From Pseudomonas azotoformans (GTDB taxonomy: Bacteria > Pseudomonadota > Gammaproteobacteria > Pseudomonadales > Pseudomonadaceae), in contig NZ_LT629702.1 of NCBI RefSeq assembly GCF_900103345.1, positions 2,480,001 through 2,544,000 of the forward strand: a stretch of 64,000 nucleotides of DNA, written 5' to 3'. A program made the translations under genes and the position numbers. The notes beneath the pieces are model-generated. The model worked only from the letters and a program-made list of their open reading frames with translations, was not told the DNA's origin and searched no databases. Positions 27,075 through 35,513 of this stretch are shown here, in pieces (position 1 is the first letter of the stretch; each line of letters starts with the position of its first letter).

Positions 27075-27406
27075 TTCGCATCGACGCCATCTGGCTCGCC
27101 ACTGAGCCTATGGACATGCGCGCTGGCACCGAAACTGCCCTTGCCCGTGTGATCGCGGTGTTCGGTGCGGCGAAGCCGCACTGCGCTTATCTGTTCGCCA
27201 ACCGCCGCGCCAATCGGATGAAAGTACTCGTGCACGACGGTGTGGGTATCTGGCTGGCCGCACGCCGCCTGAACCAGGGCAAATTCCATTGGCCTGGCAC
27301 GTATCGAGGCCACGAAGTTGAACTCGACGCAGAGCAACTTCAGGCGCTGGTTGTGGGCCTGCCTTGGCAGCGGGTGGGTGCTAACGGCGTAATTACGTTG
27401 CTCTGA
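27071..27406 (+). CDS. tnpB: IS66 accessory protein TnpB
   Basis: A 111-residue Orf2 protein beginning MIRIDAIWLATEPMDMRAGT and sharing the AYLFANRRANRMKVLVHDG block with the copy-1 protein. Start chosen at the ATGA overlap with tnpA. Confidence 0.92.
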   Translation: MIRIDAIWLATEPMDMRAGTETALARVIAVFGAAKPHCAYLFANRRANRMKVLVHDGVGIWLAARRLNQGKFHWPGTYRGHEVELDAEQLQALVVGLPWQRVGANGVITLL

Positions 27407-27456
27407 ATCGGGTCTTTTAGCTGTGTCGGGTGGGCGGCTTTGGTAAAATCCACGGC

Positions 27457-28992
27457 ATGACTTCCACGCCCAATCTCGACCAAATGACGCCCGATCAACT
27501 GCGCGCACTCGCTGCGCAGTTGCTGTCGAAGGTCGACACCATGGGCCGAAAGATCCATCGTGACGAGACGATCATCGAGCAGCTCTCTCACGAAATCGCG
27601 ATCCTTAAACGCCACAAGTTTGCCAAGCGCAGTGAGCAGATCAGTCCGGCGCAAGGCAGCTTGCTGGATGACTTGCTCAACACCGACCTCGAAGCCATCG
27701 ACGCGGAGTTGAAAGCACTTCGTCCCGCTCCGGCACCGGACGAGCCACGCCAACAACCCAAGCGTGCAGCGTTGCCACCGCAGTTTCCTCGTACCGTCAT
27801 TCATCATGAGCCGGAGAGCACTGAATGTGCTTGCGGCTGCCAACTTCAGCGCATCGGCGAAGACGTCAGCGAGAAGCTGGATTACACGCCCGGCGTGTTC
27901 ACGGTTGAGCAACATGTACGTGGCAAGTGGGCCTGCCGTCAGTGCGAAACACTGATCCAGGCACCGGTACCGGCACAGGTGATCGATAAGGGTATCCCCA
28001 CCGCCGGCTTGTTGGCCCACGTAATGGTGGCCAAGTTCGCCGACCATCTTCCGCTGTACCGGCAGGAAAAAATCTTCGGCCGTGCGGGACTGGCGATCCC
28101 GCGTTCGACGCTGGCTCAGTGGGTCGGTCAAACCGGCGTACAACTGCAACCGCTGGTAGATGCACTGCGCGAAGCCGTGCTGGCTCAGCAAGTCGTCCAT
28201 GCTGACGAAACACCGGTGCAGATGCTGGCACCGGGCGAAAAGAAAACCCATCGAGCATACGTCTGGGCCTACTGCACGACACCGTTCTCGGCACTGAAAG
28301 CGGTGGTCTACGACTTCAGCCCCAGCCGTGCCGGCGAACATGCGCGTAGCTTCCTGGGCACTTGGAACGGCAAGCTGGTGTGCGATGACTTCGCAGGCTA
28401 CAAAGCTGGCTTCGAGCAGGGCATCACCGAAATCGGCTGCATGGCACATGCCCGGCGCAAGTTCTTCGACCTGCATGTGACGAACAAAAGCCAGTTGGCG
28501 GAGCAGGCGCTGCACTCCATCGGCGGGCTGTACGAAGTCGAACGGCAGGCCAAGGATATGAGCGATGAAGATCGCTGGCGATTACGCCAAGAAATGGCGG
28601 TGCCCATCGCTGAAAAGTTGCATGAGTGGATGCTGGCTCAGCGCGCACTTGTGCCCGAAGGGTCGGCCACGGCCAGGGCACTGGATTACAACCTGAAACG
28701 CTGGGTAGCGCTGACGCGCTACCTAGATGATGGGGCTGTGCCCATCGATAACAACCCGGTGGAGAACACGATCCGGCCATGGGCGCTTGGGCGCTCCAAT
28801 TGGTTGTTCGCCGGGTCTCTGCGCAGTGGCAAACGAGCGGCAGCGATCATGAGTTTGATCCAGTCAGCGCGGTTGAATGGGCATGATCCGTATGCTTTTT
28901 TGAAGGACGTTCTCACGCAGCTGCCGACACAGCGGGCGAGTGAAGTGGACCAGTTGCTACCGCATAACTGGCAGCCACCTAGACTGGGTTAA
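27457..28992 (+). CDS. tnpC: IS66 transposase TnpC
   Basis: A 511-residue DDE transposase. Catalytic residues lie in VVHADETPVQML, KLVCDDFAGYKA and NNPVENTIRPWALGRSNWLF; the zinc segment is CACGCQLQRIGEDVSEKLDYTPG with CRQCETL. Start at MTSTPNLDQMTPDQL. Appears intact and possibly active. Confidence 0.93.
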   Translation: MTSTPNLDQMTPDQLRALAAQLLSKVDTMGRKIHRDETIIEQLSHEIAILKRHKFAKRSEQISPAQGSLLDDLLNTDLEAIDAELKALRPAPAPDEPRQQPKRAALPPQFPRTVIHHEPESTECACGCQLQRIGEDVSEKLDYTPGVFTVEQHVRGKWACRQCETLIQAPVPAQVIDKGIPTAGLLAHVMVAKFADHLPLYRQEKIFGRAGLAIPRSTLAQWVGQTGVQLQPLVDALREAVLAQQVVHADETPVQMLAPGEKKTHRAYVWAYCTTPFSALKAVVYDFSPSRAGEHARSFLGTWNGKLVCDDFAGYKAGFEQGITEIGCMAHARRKFFDLHVTNKSQLAEQALHSIGGLYEVERQAKDMSDEDRWRLRQEMAVPIAEKLHEWMLAQRALVPEGSATARALDYNLKRWVALTRYLDDGAVPIDNNPVENTIRPWALGRSNWLFAGSLRSGKRAAAIMSLIQSARLNGHDPYAFLKDVLTQLPTQRASEVDQLLPHNWQPPRLG

Positions 28993-29014
28993 CTCACTAA
29001 CCTAAGGACATAGA

Positions 29015-29521
29015 ATGCTCATTGTTTTCAGCGGTCTTCCAGGTACCGGAAAAACGACTATTGCATGCGACCTTGCCGCCAGAACAAGTGCCTTGTATCT
29101 GCGGATCGACACGATTGAGCAGGCTATTCGAGACTCCGGTGCTCTTGCACAAGACGTAGGACGGAGCGGGTACATGGTCGCCAATGAGCTTGCTCTAAGC
29201 AATCTTCGTTTTGGGAGCACGGTCATAGTTGACTGTGTTAACCCAGTATTCGAAAGCCGAAAGGCATGGAGCGAAATCGCCACACGCTCTGGTGCTCCAT
29301 TAGTGAACGTCCAAGTGATCTGCTCTGATAAACATGAACACCAGCGTCGGGTAGAAACCAGAAAGATCGATATTCCTGGGCTGACTCCACCAACCTGGCA
29401 GTCAGTACTGGATCATGAATACGAGGCGTGGGAAGACGCTCCGTTTAAGATAGACACAGCTTTGACGTCTCCTGCGCAGGCGGTGGCGATGATCACCGAA
29501 CGGTTTTTATCCAAGGAGTAG
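29015..29521 (+). CDS. Small P-loop kinase (AAA_33 / zeta-like fold)
   Basis: A 168-residue single-domain ATP-binding protein. Walker A is FSGLPGTGKTTIACDLA at residues 5-21; a D-T-I-E-Q segment follows at LRIDTIEQAIRDSG, and STVIVDCVNPVFESRKAW is a Walker B-like strand. It resembles small-molecule or polynucleotide kinases of the AAA_33 group. AAGGACATAGA precedes the ATG. It begins 22 bases after the IS66 transposase stop, so it may be read from the element. Substrate unknown; no antitoxin-like gene adjoins it. Confidence 0.65.
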   Translation: MLIVFSGLPGTGKTTIACDLAARTSALYLRIDTIEQAIRDSGALAQDVGRSGYMVANELALSNLRFGSTVIVDCVNPVFESRKAWSEIATRSGAPLVNVQVICSDKHEHQRRVETRKIDIPGLTPPTWQSVLDHEYEAWEDAPFKIDTALTSPAQAVAMITERFLSKE

Positions 29522-29796
29522 CCCCAGCCTCAGGCCTGAGGTTGCAAGGTGTGATTAGCAGACGCTTACATTTGAACGATGGTTTTTGAAGTACTGAGCA
29601 GTGCCGGCGATGGGCCTCGTCATTGCGATGAAGCTCATCACTCGATCGGTTTACTCCCCGCAACCAATCATCTGCCCACTGGCTTAATCGTGCAGATATT
29701 TTTTTCACTGTCTTCAGAGTGAGGGCCGCTCTATCACGAAGCAGCTGTTTAAACTCGTAACCGGTAAACCCGCCGAGAGTGTGGAAGACGCTCCCA
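29522..29796. other. Spacer between the kinase and the PtuB-like gene
   Basis: Convergent gene ends. It begins with a perfect 14-bp palindrome CCTCAGGCCTGAGG (29528-29541) that could act as a weak bidirectional terminator. No credible gene otherwise. Confidence 0.4.
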
Positions 29797-30642
29797 TTAT
29801 GTGAGCACCCCCCAAGCACGTAGAAAAAAGCGTTTCATCCCTGCAAACGGTCGGTCATTACCCGCAGCGCGTTTAATGCGAATCAAAAGGTCTCTTTTTT
29901 GTTCATCGGTAAATGTGCCCTCTTGAATTGCGAGCGCAAGTGTCTCGATTTCATCGTAAGCATTCCAACGTAGTCGTAAAAGTTCTTCTCGATTTAAACC
30001 AAGAATTTCTTCGGCTGCTTTAACTGCTCTCACCGAGCGTTGGGACTTAGTCTTGGGGACCAGCCATACTTCCTCAGTGGCAGGAATTGCTTTCCAAGCA
30101 TAGTATTCTTCAGGATTCACTACATAGGGATTAATCAGATCAGCATCTTCTGCTGAATAGATCTGTCCGATCGCAACATCTGTAGTGATGACAGGATCTG
30201 GACAAAGACTGGCCAAAAGGGACTCTAGCTGAGCCGAGTCAGTAGGAAGAGAATGGGGAACCTGTGGTGCGGGCAACCTTGTACCGTTGACCGTAAATTT
30301 ATCCCCCTTGTGCACTTGATTGCATACTTGACAGCTAAACGTATAGTTGTCATAGCAGTACGCTAGCCACCAGTACTCACTTTTAGGACGAAAATGCTCT
30401 ACATCCCCATAAGCTACTACTGCGGTGTCTGCCTCGCAGTAAGCACATTTGCTGAACGACTCTGTTTTTAGCTGTGGCTTCGCCTTCCCCCAAACTTGAC
30501 GTTTTTTGGGTTTAAAGTCGACCTTGCCGTTGGCGCCATCGTCGTAGTAATACTGCAAGAGCTTTTCAAGCTTTGCTTGGAGCTGCACGCCAGTAAATCC
30601 ATCCAGCCCCCGACCGGTACGTGTCCTCGCAATCTGGATCAA
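29797..30642 (-). CDS. ptuB: HNH nuclease, Septu PtuB-like (TIGR02646 type)
   Basis: A 281-residue protein with an HNH core: KCAYCEADTAVVAYGDVEHFRPKSEYWW, then FSCQVCNQVHKG, giving two CxxC knuckles and the catalytic DVEHFRP histidine. This is the layout of the HNH partner in Septu and retron-Septu systems. Its start overlaps the stop of the AAA ATPase gene by 4 bases (ATGA), so the two are coupled. It is inferred to degrade nucleic acid on phage infection. No reverse transcriptase is nearby, so it is not a retron. DNA here is clearly more AT-rich than the core genome. Confidence 0.82.
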   Translation of the reverse strand: MIQIARTRTGRGLDGFTGVQLQAKLEKLLQYYYDDGANGKVDFKPKKRQVWGKAKPQLKTESFSKCAYCEADTAVVAYGDVEHFRPKSEYWWLAYCYDNYTFSCQVCNQVHKGDKFTVNGTRLPAPQVPHSLPTDSAQLESLLASLCPDPVITTDVAIGQIYSAEDADLINPYVVNPEEYYAWKAIPATEEVWLVPKTKSQRSVRAVKAAEEILGLNREELLRLRWNAYDEIETLALAIQEGTFTDEQKRDLLIRIKRAAGNDRPFAGMKRFFLRAWGVLT

Positions 30643-31967
30643 TCGCTGCTCCCTATTTCCTTGACGACCGATTTCAGTTTCCGCGCCGATACGGCTGGGC
30701 GCTTTCCATCTTTATCCAAAGTTGAGTTTATTCTTTTAAGTAAATCTATTTGCTCTTTCGCATATTCCGGAATCGCGTCCCAATTCGGCGCCTCACTTAA
30801 AACTTCATACATATGCTTCAACTCCCTGCTCTCGCCGACGCTTAAAGGAGTTTTTTTACTGCTGAGAGTGCGCACGACAGATCTTGCGTTTTCAACTGCC
30901 ACCGAGTCCATCGTTCGCAAGCCGAACATAGGGCTCATCAACAATTGGTGTAGCATCATATTACGAGGCTCGCCCACAAATGGAGTCAATGTCGGAAGGT
31001 GATCCTTGCCCTCGCGGCGAATAACATACAGCTCCCCATCACCACTTTGCTGAGCAGTTAATGCTGAGTGGGTCGTCGCAACAAATTGAAAATTCGGCAA
31101 TGTCAGAGAAAGAAACTCAACTAATTTACGTCTCCATGTTGGGTGAAGATGCAAATCAATTTCATCAATAAGCAAAACCCCTCTCGTGGACAAGGGATCC
31201 TTGCGATCTGGAAAAGCCTCTGTAATTCGATACAAAAGGTCTCCACACCAGGCAGCGATATTTTGATATCCATCAGATAGTTGGCTTAATGGAATTTCCC
31301 CATCAACTGTGTCAAAAATAATTTGCCGAGATTCACGGTCGATTCTGGAGAATTGCATATCAGGTAATAACTGATTAAGCGCTCGACGTATCGCATCCAT
31401 CGAGCTGCTACCTTTGCGATATTCGAGATCCATCGCCCACTGCTCTAGTGAGATTAAGGTCGCGTCGGGGGAGAACATCGTAGCGACACCCATTGAACGA
31501 GGAACTCTAGAGCGCTCATCCGGGAAGGTCGATCTCGATTTAGGCGCAGCTGGACGCCGAGATACGCCGTAACCCAATACAAAATAGTTACGCTCCGCGA
31601 AAGATAACGCTTTATCCAAAGCTTCTAGCGAAGAGTGGTTTCGAGAAAATATTTGTCTTATTCCATCTCCACGATTAATTTCCAATGCAATCTCACGAAT
31701 CTCCCCCTTGGCAGTGGCTAAAATTCCTGAAATAAGGCATTTCTTCGATCCATTTCGAATCCATGCATCAGGCTCGCCCAGCAAATCCGGGAGCGCTTCG
31801 CTGCCTGCGAGCAACAGCGCAATGGCACGCAGAGCCGAACTCTTTCCACAGCCATTTTCCCCCAACAGAAGCGTCCAGCGACGTGCATTGCCCTCTGAGG
31901 ATCTGAAGTCAAGGTCCAGAGACTTTATCGAGCGCACATTGCGTAGCGATACTTGCATAAGAAACAT
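30639..31967 (-). CDS. ptuA: AAA ATPase, Septu PtuA-like
   Basis: A 442-residue ABC/SMC-like ATPase. Walker A is LLLGENGCGKSSALRA near residue 40; a signature-like SQLSDGYQNIAAW follows near 250; Walker B is GVLLIDEIDLHLHPTWR near 290, with the switch histidine in FVATTHSALTAQQ. The start at MFLMQVSLRN follows GAAGAGGTTCTACG. In Septu, PtuA oligomers hold PtuB and respond to falling ATP. Paired here with a PtuB-like HNH gene. Phage range cannot be told. Confidence 0.85.
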   Translation of the reverse strand: MFLMQVSLRNVRSIKSLDLDFRSSEGNARRWTLLLGENGCGKSSALRAIALLLAGSEALPDLLGEPDAWIRNGSKKCLISGILATAKGEIREIALEINRGDGIRQIFSRNHSSLEALDKALSFAERNYFVLGYGVSRRPAAPKSRSTFPDERSRVPRSMGVATMFSPDATLISLEQWAMDLEYRKGSSSMDAIRRALNQLLPDMQFSRIDRESRQIIFDTVDGEIPLSQLSDGYQNIAAWCGDLLYRITEAFPDRKDPLSTRGVLLIDEIDLHLHPTWRRKLVEFLSLTLPNFQFVATTHSALTAQQSGDGELYVIRREGKDHLPTLTPFVGEPRNMMLHQLLMSPMFGLRTMDSVAVENARSVVRTLSSKKTPLSVGESRELKHMYEVLSEAPNWDAIPEYAKEQIDLLKRINSTLDKDGKRPAVSARKLKSVVKEIGSSD

Positions 31968-32163
31968 CGTAGAACCTCTTCCTCTTCGTGATCGCTTCGT
32001 TCCCTCTGCGATCAACCTGCTCATCTGGTGGACAAGCTCAAAACCAACACCTACCATTACATATTAGCAGCGTGACACACTCGGCTGGCGCAACATCGCT
32101 GACATTTGGACATGTCACCCGTACCCCGATGCCAATCTACCAGGACGGTACATCCTGACCGTG

Positions 32164-34215
32164 TCAGTTCGTTGGCAATCCCAACTTTTCGAAAAATGCC
32201 TTATTACGCTCAGTCGCTGACTTGATGACCCCATCAAACGACATGACCTCCACATAGGCATTGAAGCGGGTTTTGTACCCGAAATACCCCAGTCCATCGG
32301 CCGCGCGCGTCAAGTCATGGATCTTGCAGCGCCGTTCCATCGAAGGCGTGAGATCACAAATCACGTAGCAGAATCCCGGAATATCATCCCCTTTGGGAAT
32401 AGGTCGTCCCGCGGACGTCTGGGCGTTCCCATCGCGAATCCGCTGCAGATAACCAAGTGCCTGCTCAATCGGATCCTTCTCCTCTCCTTCGCCAGCATCA
32501 TTTCGCATCGGCCGCTTGATCTCCACGATTGTCAGAGCCGCCGGCGGCATTCTCCTGTTCTCGGAAACCAGCAGAGGCTCATCGAACACATTCAACACAC
32601 AAATATCCGGCTCTTTGGTGTCAGTTGAATGCGTTATAGGGAAGGAGCGCAGTGACTTGTCAGAAGCCAAAAAGTCGTGAAAAGCCAGACGCTCATCGAG
32701 CAACCACAGATTGCAGCTATCGAGGAAAACGTCATCCGATGTTTTACGCATTGGCATGATGAGCTCGTGAATCAGCTCTTCTTTGGCGTACTTGCCATCA
32801 TCCCCACGCTCAAGCGCTTTCGCCAAAATATCGAGCGTAACCTTGCGATGGAATACGTAGTTGGCCAAATCCGACTTCTTGATGTCATCTGCCTTTTCAA
32901 GGTAGCTGACGAGCCTTTTCTGGTACTGGGCTGTGGTTTCCCCCCTGCCGAAGCTCATCACGTCGTGCCCTTCCGACAGCAAGGCGTTTTCAATTTCGGA
33001 AAGCTGTTTGTGAAGCAGAAGATCAAGGTCCTTATCTGAAATATCCGGGTCGACGCTGAGCTTTTCCTCATCGATTCGACGCAGTATGGGTCGATACCGC
33101 GGCGCACGGACCGACACGAACCGCTCTACACGCTCGCGCCCAGTTTTTCGGATTTCCTGCAGATAGCCCTCGAGGTAACCACTAGAAGAAGCAATAACTG
33201 CCTTGCGAATATCGCTCAAACTGACTTCCGTTTCCGAGAACAAATCGTCGCTCATCTCCTCTATATCGAAACCAATTCGTTCGGGTCGCACATTCTGGTC
33301 AAGAAAGGGAGACGTCACATAACAGGCGTAGACAAAATCACCTTCATCGTCGCGGATTTTTCCGTACAACCCTGGCACCTTACCTGAAAGAGTTTCCTCT
33401 TCAACAACGCGACTGGCAGCGCACCAAGCAATGAAAGGTTGCTTGGCCGAGCTAGCCTTAAGCTTCAGATGGGTGAGCTCAAATGGCTGCCCCTTGATCT
33501 GAATAGATTCCTTTTGTGACGACGTAAACAGGTATTGATCAAGCACCTCATCAAGGTCAATCTCCTCTTCACCGTCCTTGATCTGAATTTTGGGCGCGCC
33601 GGCGTCACGCACAAAGTACCAAAGACAGTGCTCGAAAAGACTCGTGGCGATCTTTCGGGCCGTCTTTGCCGAGTTCTCTCTGTACGATTTGTTGAATCCA
33701 GAGAGATGTACGCAGGTCTGCAACTCTGTGCCGACGGGCTTCATCCTCGACGGGAGGGTTGAAACGCCTTGAGCTGCCGTGAACGCAAATGAGCGATGTT
33801 TGATAGCACCGGTTTCATCCTTGTAATCACTACTGATGTTGACCGCTTCGAACGCTTTCAACCAAAGCAAGCGCCCTACCCCCCGACACCCTTGTTGAGC
33901 CTTATATTCGCTATCAAGCGTTTCAAACGAGGCCATGTTTTTGTCGTGGAAGCCGGCGCCATTGTCAGTAATCTTGAAACCCATGATTGGTTCTTGGGTA
34001 GGAGCGCCCCGCTTCGCCTTGGTAGCATCCAAAGCCAGACTGGATTGCGGCACGCGGACTATCTCAATCCTAATGCGGCCATATTCAGGATCGAAGCTAG
34101 TTTCGGCAATCGAATGAATCGAATTCACGACAGCCTCGAACAGCGGCATCAAACCGTGGCTACGTGGTAGAGGTGTATTTCGCAGCCGTCCTGGCAAATA
34201 TGTATTTAAGCTCAC
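32164..34215 (-). CDS. GHKL ATPase fused to a PD-(D/E)XK-like C-terminal domain
   Basis: A 683-residue protein. The N-terminal domain has the Bergerat boxes: LFEAVVNSIHS (N box), GFKITDNGAGF (G1) and GCRGVGRLLWLKAF (G2), as in MutL, Hsp90 and MORC ATPases. The middle part is helical. Near the C-terminus PDICVLNVF is followed about 20 residues later by TIVEIKRPM and then EQALGYLQRIRDG, a D-x(n)-E-x-K arrangement of a restriction-type nuclease. The GTG start at 34215 follows AGAGGTAGGGATCGA. It lies between Septu-like and Gabija genes, so a single-gene defence role is inferred. I do not know a named system with this layout. Confidence 0.7.
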   Translation of the reverse strand: MSLNTYLPGRLRNTPLPRSHGLMPLFEAVVNSIHSIAETSFDPEYGRIRIEIVRVPQSSLALDATKAKRGAPTQEPIMGFKITDNGAGFHDKNMASFETLDSEYKAQQGCRGVGRLLWLKAFEAVNISSDYKDETGAIKHRSFAFTAAQGVSTLPSRMKPVGTELQTCVHLSGFNKSYRENSAKTARKIATSLFEHCLWYFVRDAGAPKIQIKDGEEEIDLDEVLDQYLFTSSQKESIQIKGQPFELTHLKLKASSAKQPFIAWCAASRVVEEETLSGKVPGLYGKIRDDEGDFVYACYVTSPFLDQNVRPERIGFDIEEMSDDLFSETEVSLSDIRKAVIASSSGYLEGYLQEIRKTGRERVERFVSVRAPRYRPILRRIDEEKLSVDPDISDKDLDLLLHKQLSEIENALLSEGHDVMSFGRGETTAQYQKRLVSYLEKADDIKKSDLANYVFHRKVTLDILAKALERGDDGKYAKEELIHELIMPMRKTSDDVFLDSCNLWLLDERLAFHDFLASDKSLRSFPITHSTDTKEPDICVLNVFDEPLLVSENRRMPPAALTIVEIKRPMRNDAGEGEEKDPIEQALGYLQRIRDGNAQTSAGRPIPKGDDIPGFCYVICDLTPSMERRCKIHDLTRAADGLGYFGYKTRFNAYVEVMSFDGVIKSATERNKAFFEKLGLPTN

Positions 34216-34346
34216 TCGATCCCTACCTCTTGATCCTTTGCCATCGCAATGCCCTAACAAATCTGGCCATGCTAAAGCTCAAAAAATCAGCTTCATAGCG
34301 CTGCGCGACGCAACTGCAAAAGAAGCCCTCTCGATGGAAACATGAT

Positions 34347-34676
34347 TTACATCGACTTGACCGATACCACTTCTACATAGCGGAATTTTTTCCTGGCTGC
34401 TTTGGTGGCTTCCTGCTCTGCCACCAGCGTACTCAGCGTATCGGCTTCATGGACGATTTCAAGCATCCTTCCTTCAAACTCATTGCTCACACGGAGAGTC
34501 ACCAGAAGCCTCGGGGTGAAGGCTTTGGAGACCTTCTTTTTCGCCACTTTTGATACGGGCACGGCAGCGACGTCCGGCTGGATTTCTTCCACGAGTGAGG
34601 TGCTCACCGGTGCAGATATTTCAGCGTTGCCGAACAACGCTTGGCGCATATCTTCTTCGGTCCATTCTTTGTTCAT
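34347..34676 (-). CDS. Hypothetical protein
   Basis: A 109-residue protein starting MNKEWTEEDMRQALFG after GAGAGGCAGT. A basic linker (VSKVAKKKVSKAFTPR) separates an acidic N-terminus from a helical C-terminus (LVTLRVSNEFEGRMLEIVHEADTLSTLVAEQEATKAARKK). Unknown. It stands 131 bases upstream of the GHKL gene on the same strand and may be co-transcribed with it. Confidence 0.55.
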   Translation of the reverse strand: MNKEWTEEDMRQALFGNAEISAPVSTSLVEEIQPDVAAVPVSKVAKKKVSKAFTPRLLVTLRVSNEFEGRMLEIVHEADTLSTLVAEQEATKAARKKFRYVEVVSVKSM

Positions 34677-34920
34677 ACTGCCTCTCAAGGGCCTAATCAC
34701 TAAACCAGCGCCATTCTAACAGCTAGTCTTGGCGAGGCAGTTTCCAGCACTGGAATGTGTTCTGAGCACTACTCTCCGGAGGGAACAAGGTTGGTCAATT
34801 CGCATCAATACTCCCCCACATCTCAAATGACCAGATCCAGCGAGTCGAGTGGCAGATTACAGGTTGATTCAGCAGAATCATGTCGCTACCTGCAAGGGGG
34901 CAGTGGGCCTTAGATGAAAC

Positions 34921-35139
34921 CTATAACTGGCGTAGGCGCATAATCGCATCGGTGATGGCTCGTGCATTCTCGTCCAGCGTTTCCATGGCCCCCATTGCGT
35001 TAGCGGCGACACTTTCCACTCCATCCTCTGAGATCCATTTGATCACTTCTTCAAGGGCCGCTGCGAGGGCGTGCTGGTTGTGGAGGAGCAGTGTGAGAGC
35101 GTCCGCTGTGACTATGTTGGCTTCAGAGTTATCTGGCAT
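34921..35139 (-). CDS. Small helical protein, copy 2
   Basis: A 72-residue helical protein (MPDNSEANIVTADALTLLLHNQHALAAALEEVIKW) preceded by AAGGACGATCCCA. It is a diverged relative of the 69-residue protein at 16773-16982. Both lie beside nuclease or helicase genes of the island. Function unknown. Confidence 0.65.
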   Translation of the reverse strand: MPDNSEANIVTADALTLLLHNQHALAAALEEVIKWISEDGVESVAANAMGAMETLDENARAITDAIMRLRQL

Positions 35140-35513
35140 TGGGATCGTCCTTGAGTAAATGGTGTGGGAAGACTAGCTGAACACGCCGCTGGCTGGAGCC
35201 ACTTCTCCAGATCCGCTGACACCTGGGGATTTGCACTGACTTGACGACTCATTTGCAATCGACCTAACCAGCCATTTGCAACGGATTTGCCCCCCTAGCA
35301 ACCATAACCGGTAGTGAACGGCCAAGAGCGGCTAGGTGGTATTGTCTAATTCAGAACAAAATCTAGCAGACAGCTCGTAGGTATAGGAATTAGGATGCAG
35401 GCCAGTGGCCATCATAAATCATCCTCGCCAGCTCCTTGCCTAACTGTCGGAAGGTGATTCGAGATGACAGCTGTGAAGCCGAAATACGCGATCCGCATGC
35501 GAGAGGGAGTTTG
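35140..35513. other. Intergenic region upstream of Gabija
   Basis: Carries the promoter region for gajAB and for the divergent small gene. Short repeats of CATTTGCAA occur at 35248 and 35273. No gene supported. Confidence 0.4.

Larger units (their letters stand above)
26700..28995 (+). mobile_element. IS66-family insertion sequence, copy 2
   Basis: tnpA, tnpB and tnpC in order on the plus strand, all intact. It faces away from copy 1, with the zinc-finger gene between the two tnpA ends. Exact ends are not resolved; the left end is near a GTCCG/CGGAC dyad at 26709-26730 and the right end just after the tnpC stop. Confidence 0.82.

Noticed and set aside
29493..29819. 108-residue minus-strand frame after the kinase gene
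   Set aside because: It overlaps the 3' ends of both neighbours, has no ribosome site and resembles nothing I know.
29797..31967. Retron-associated Septu module
   Set aside because: No reverse transcriptase or ncRNA-like region adjoins the pair.
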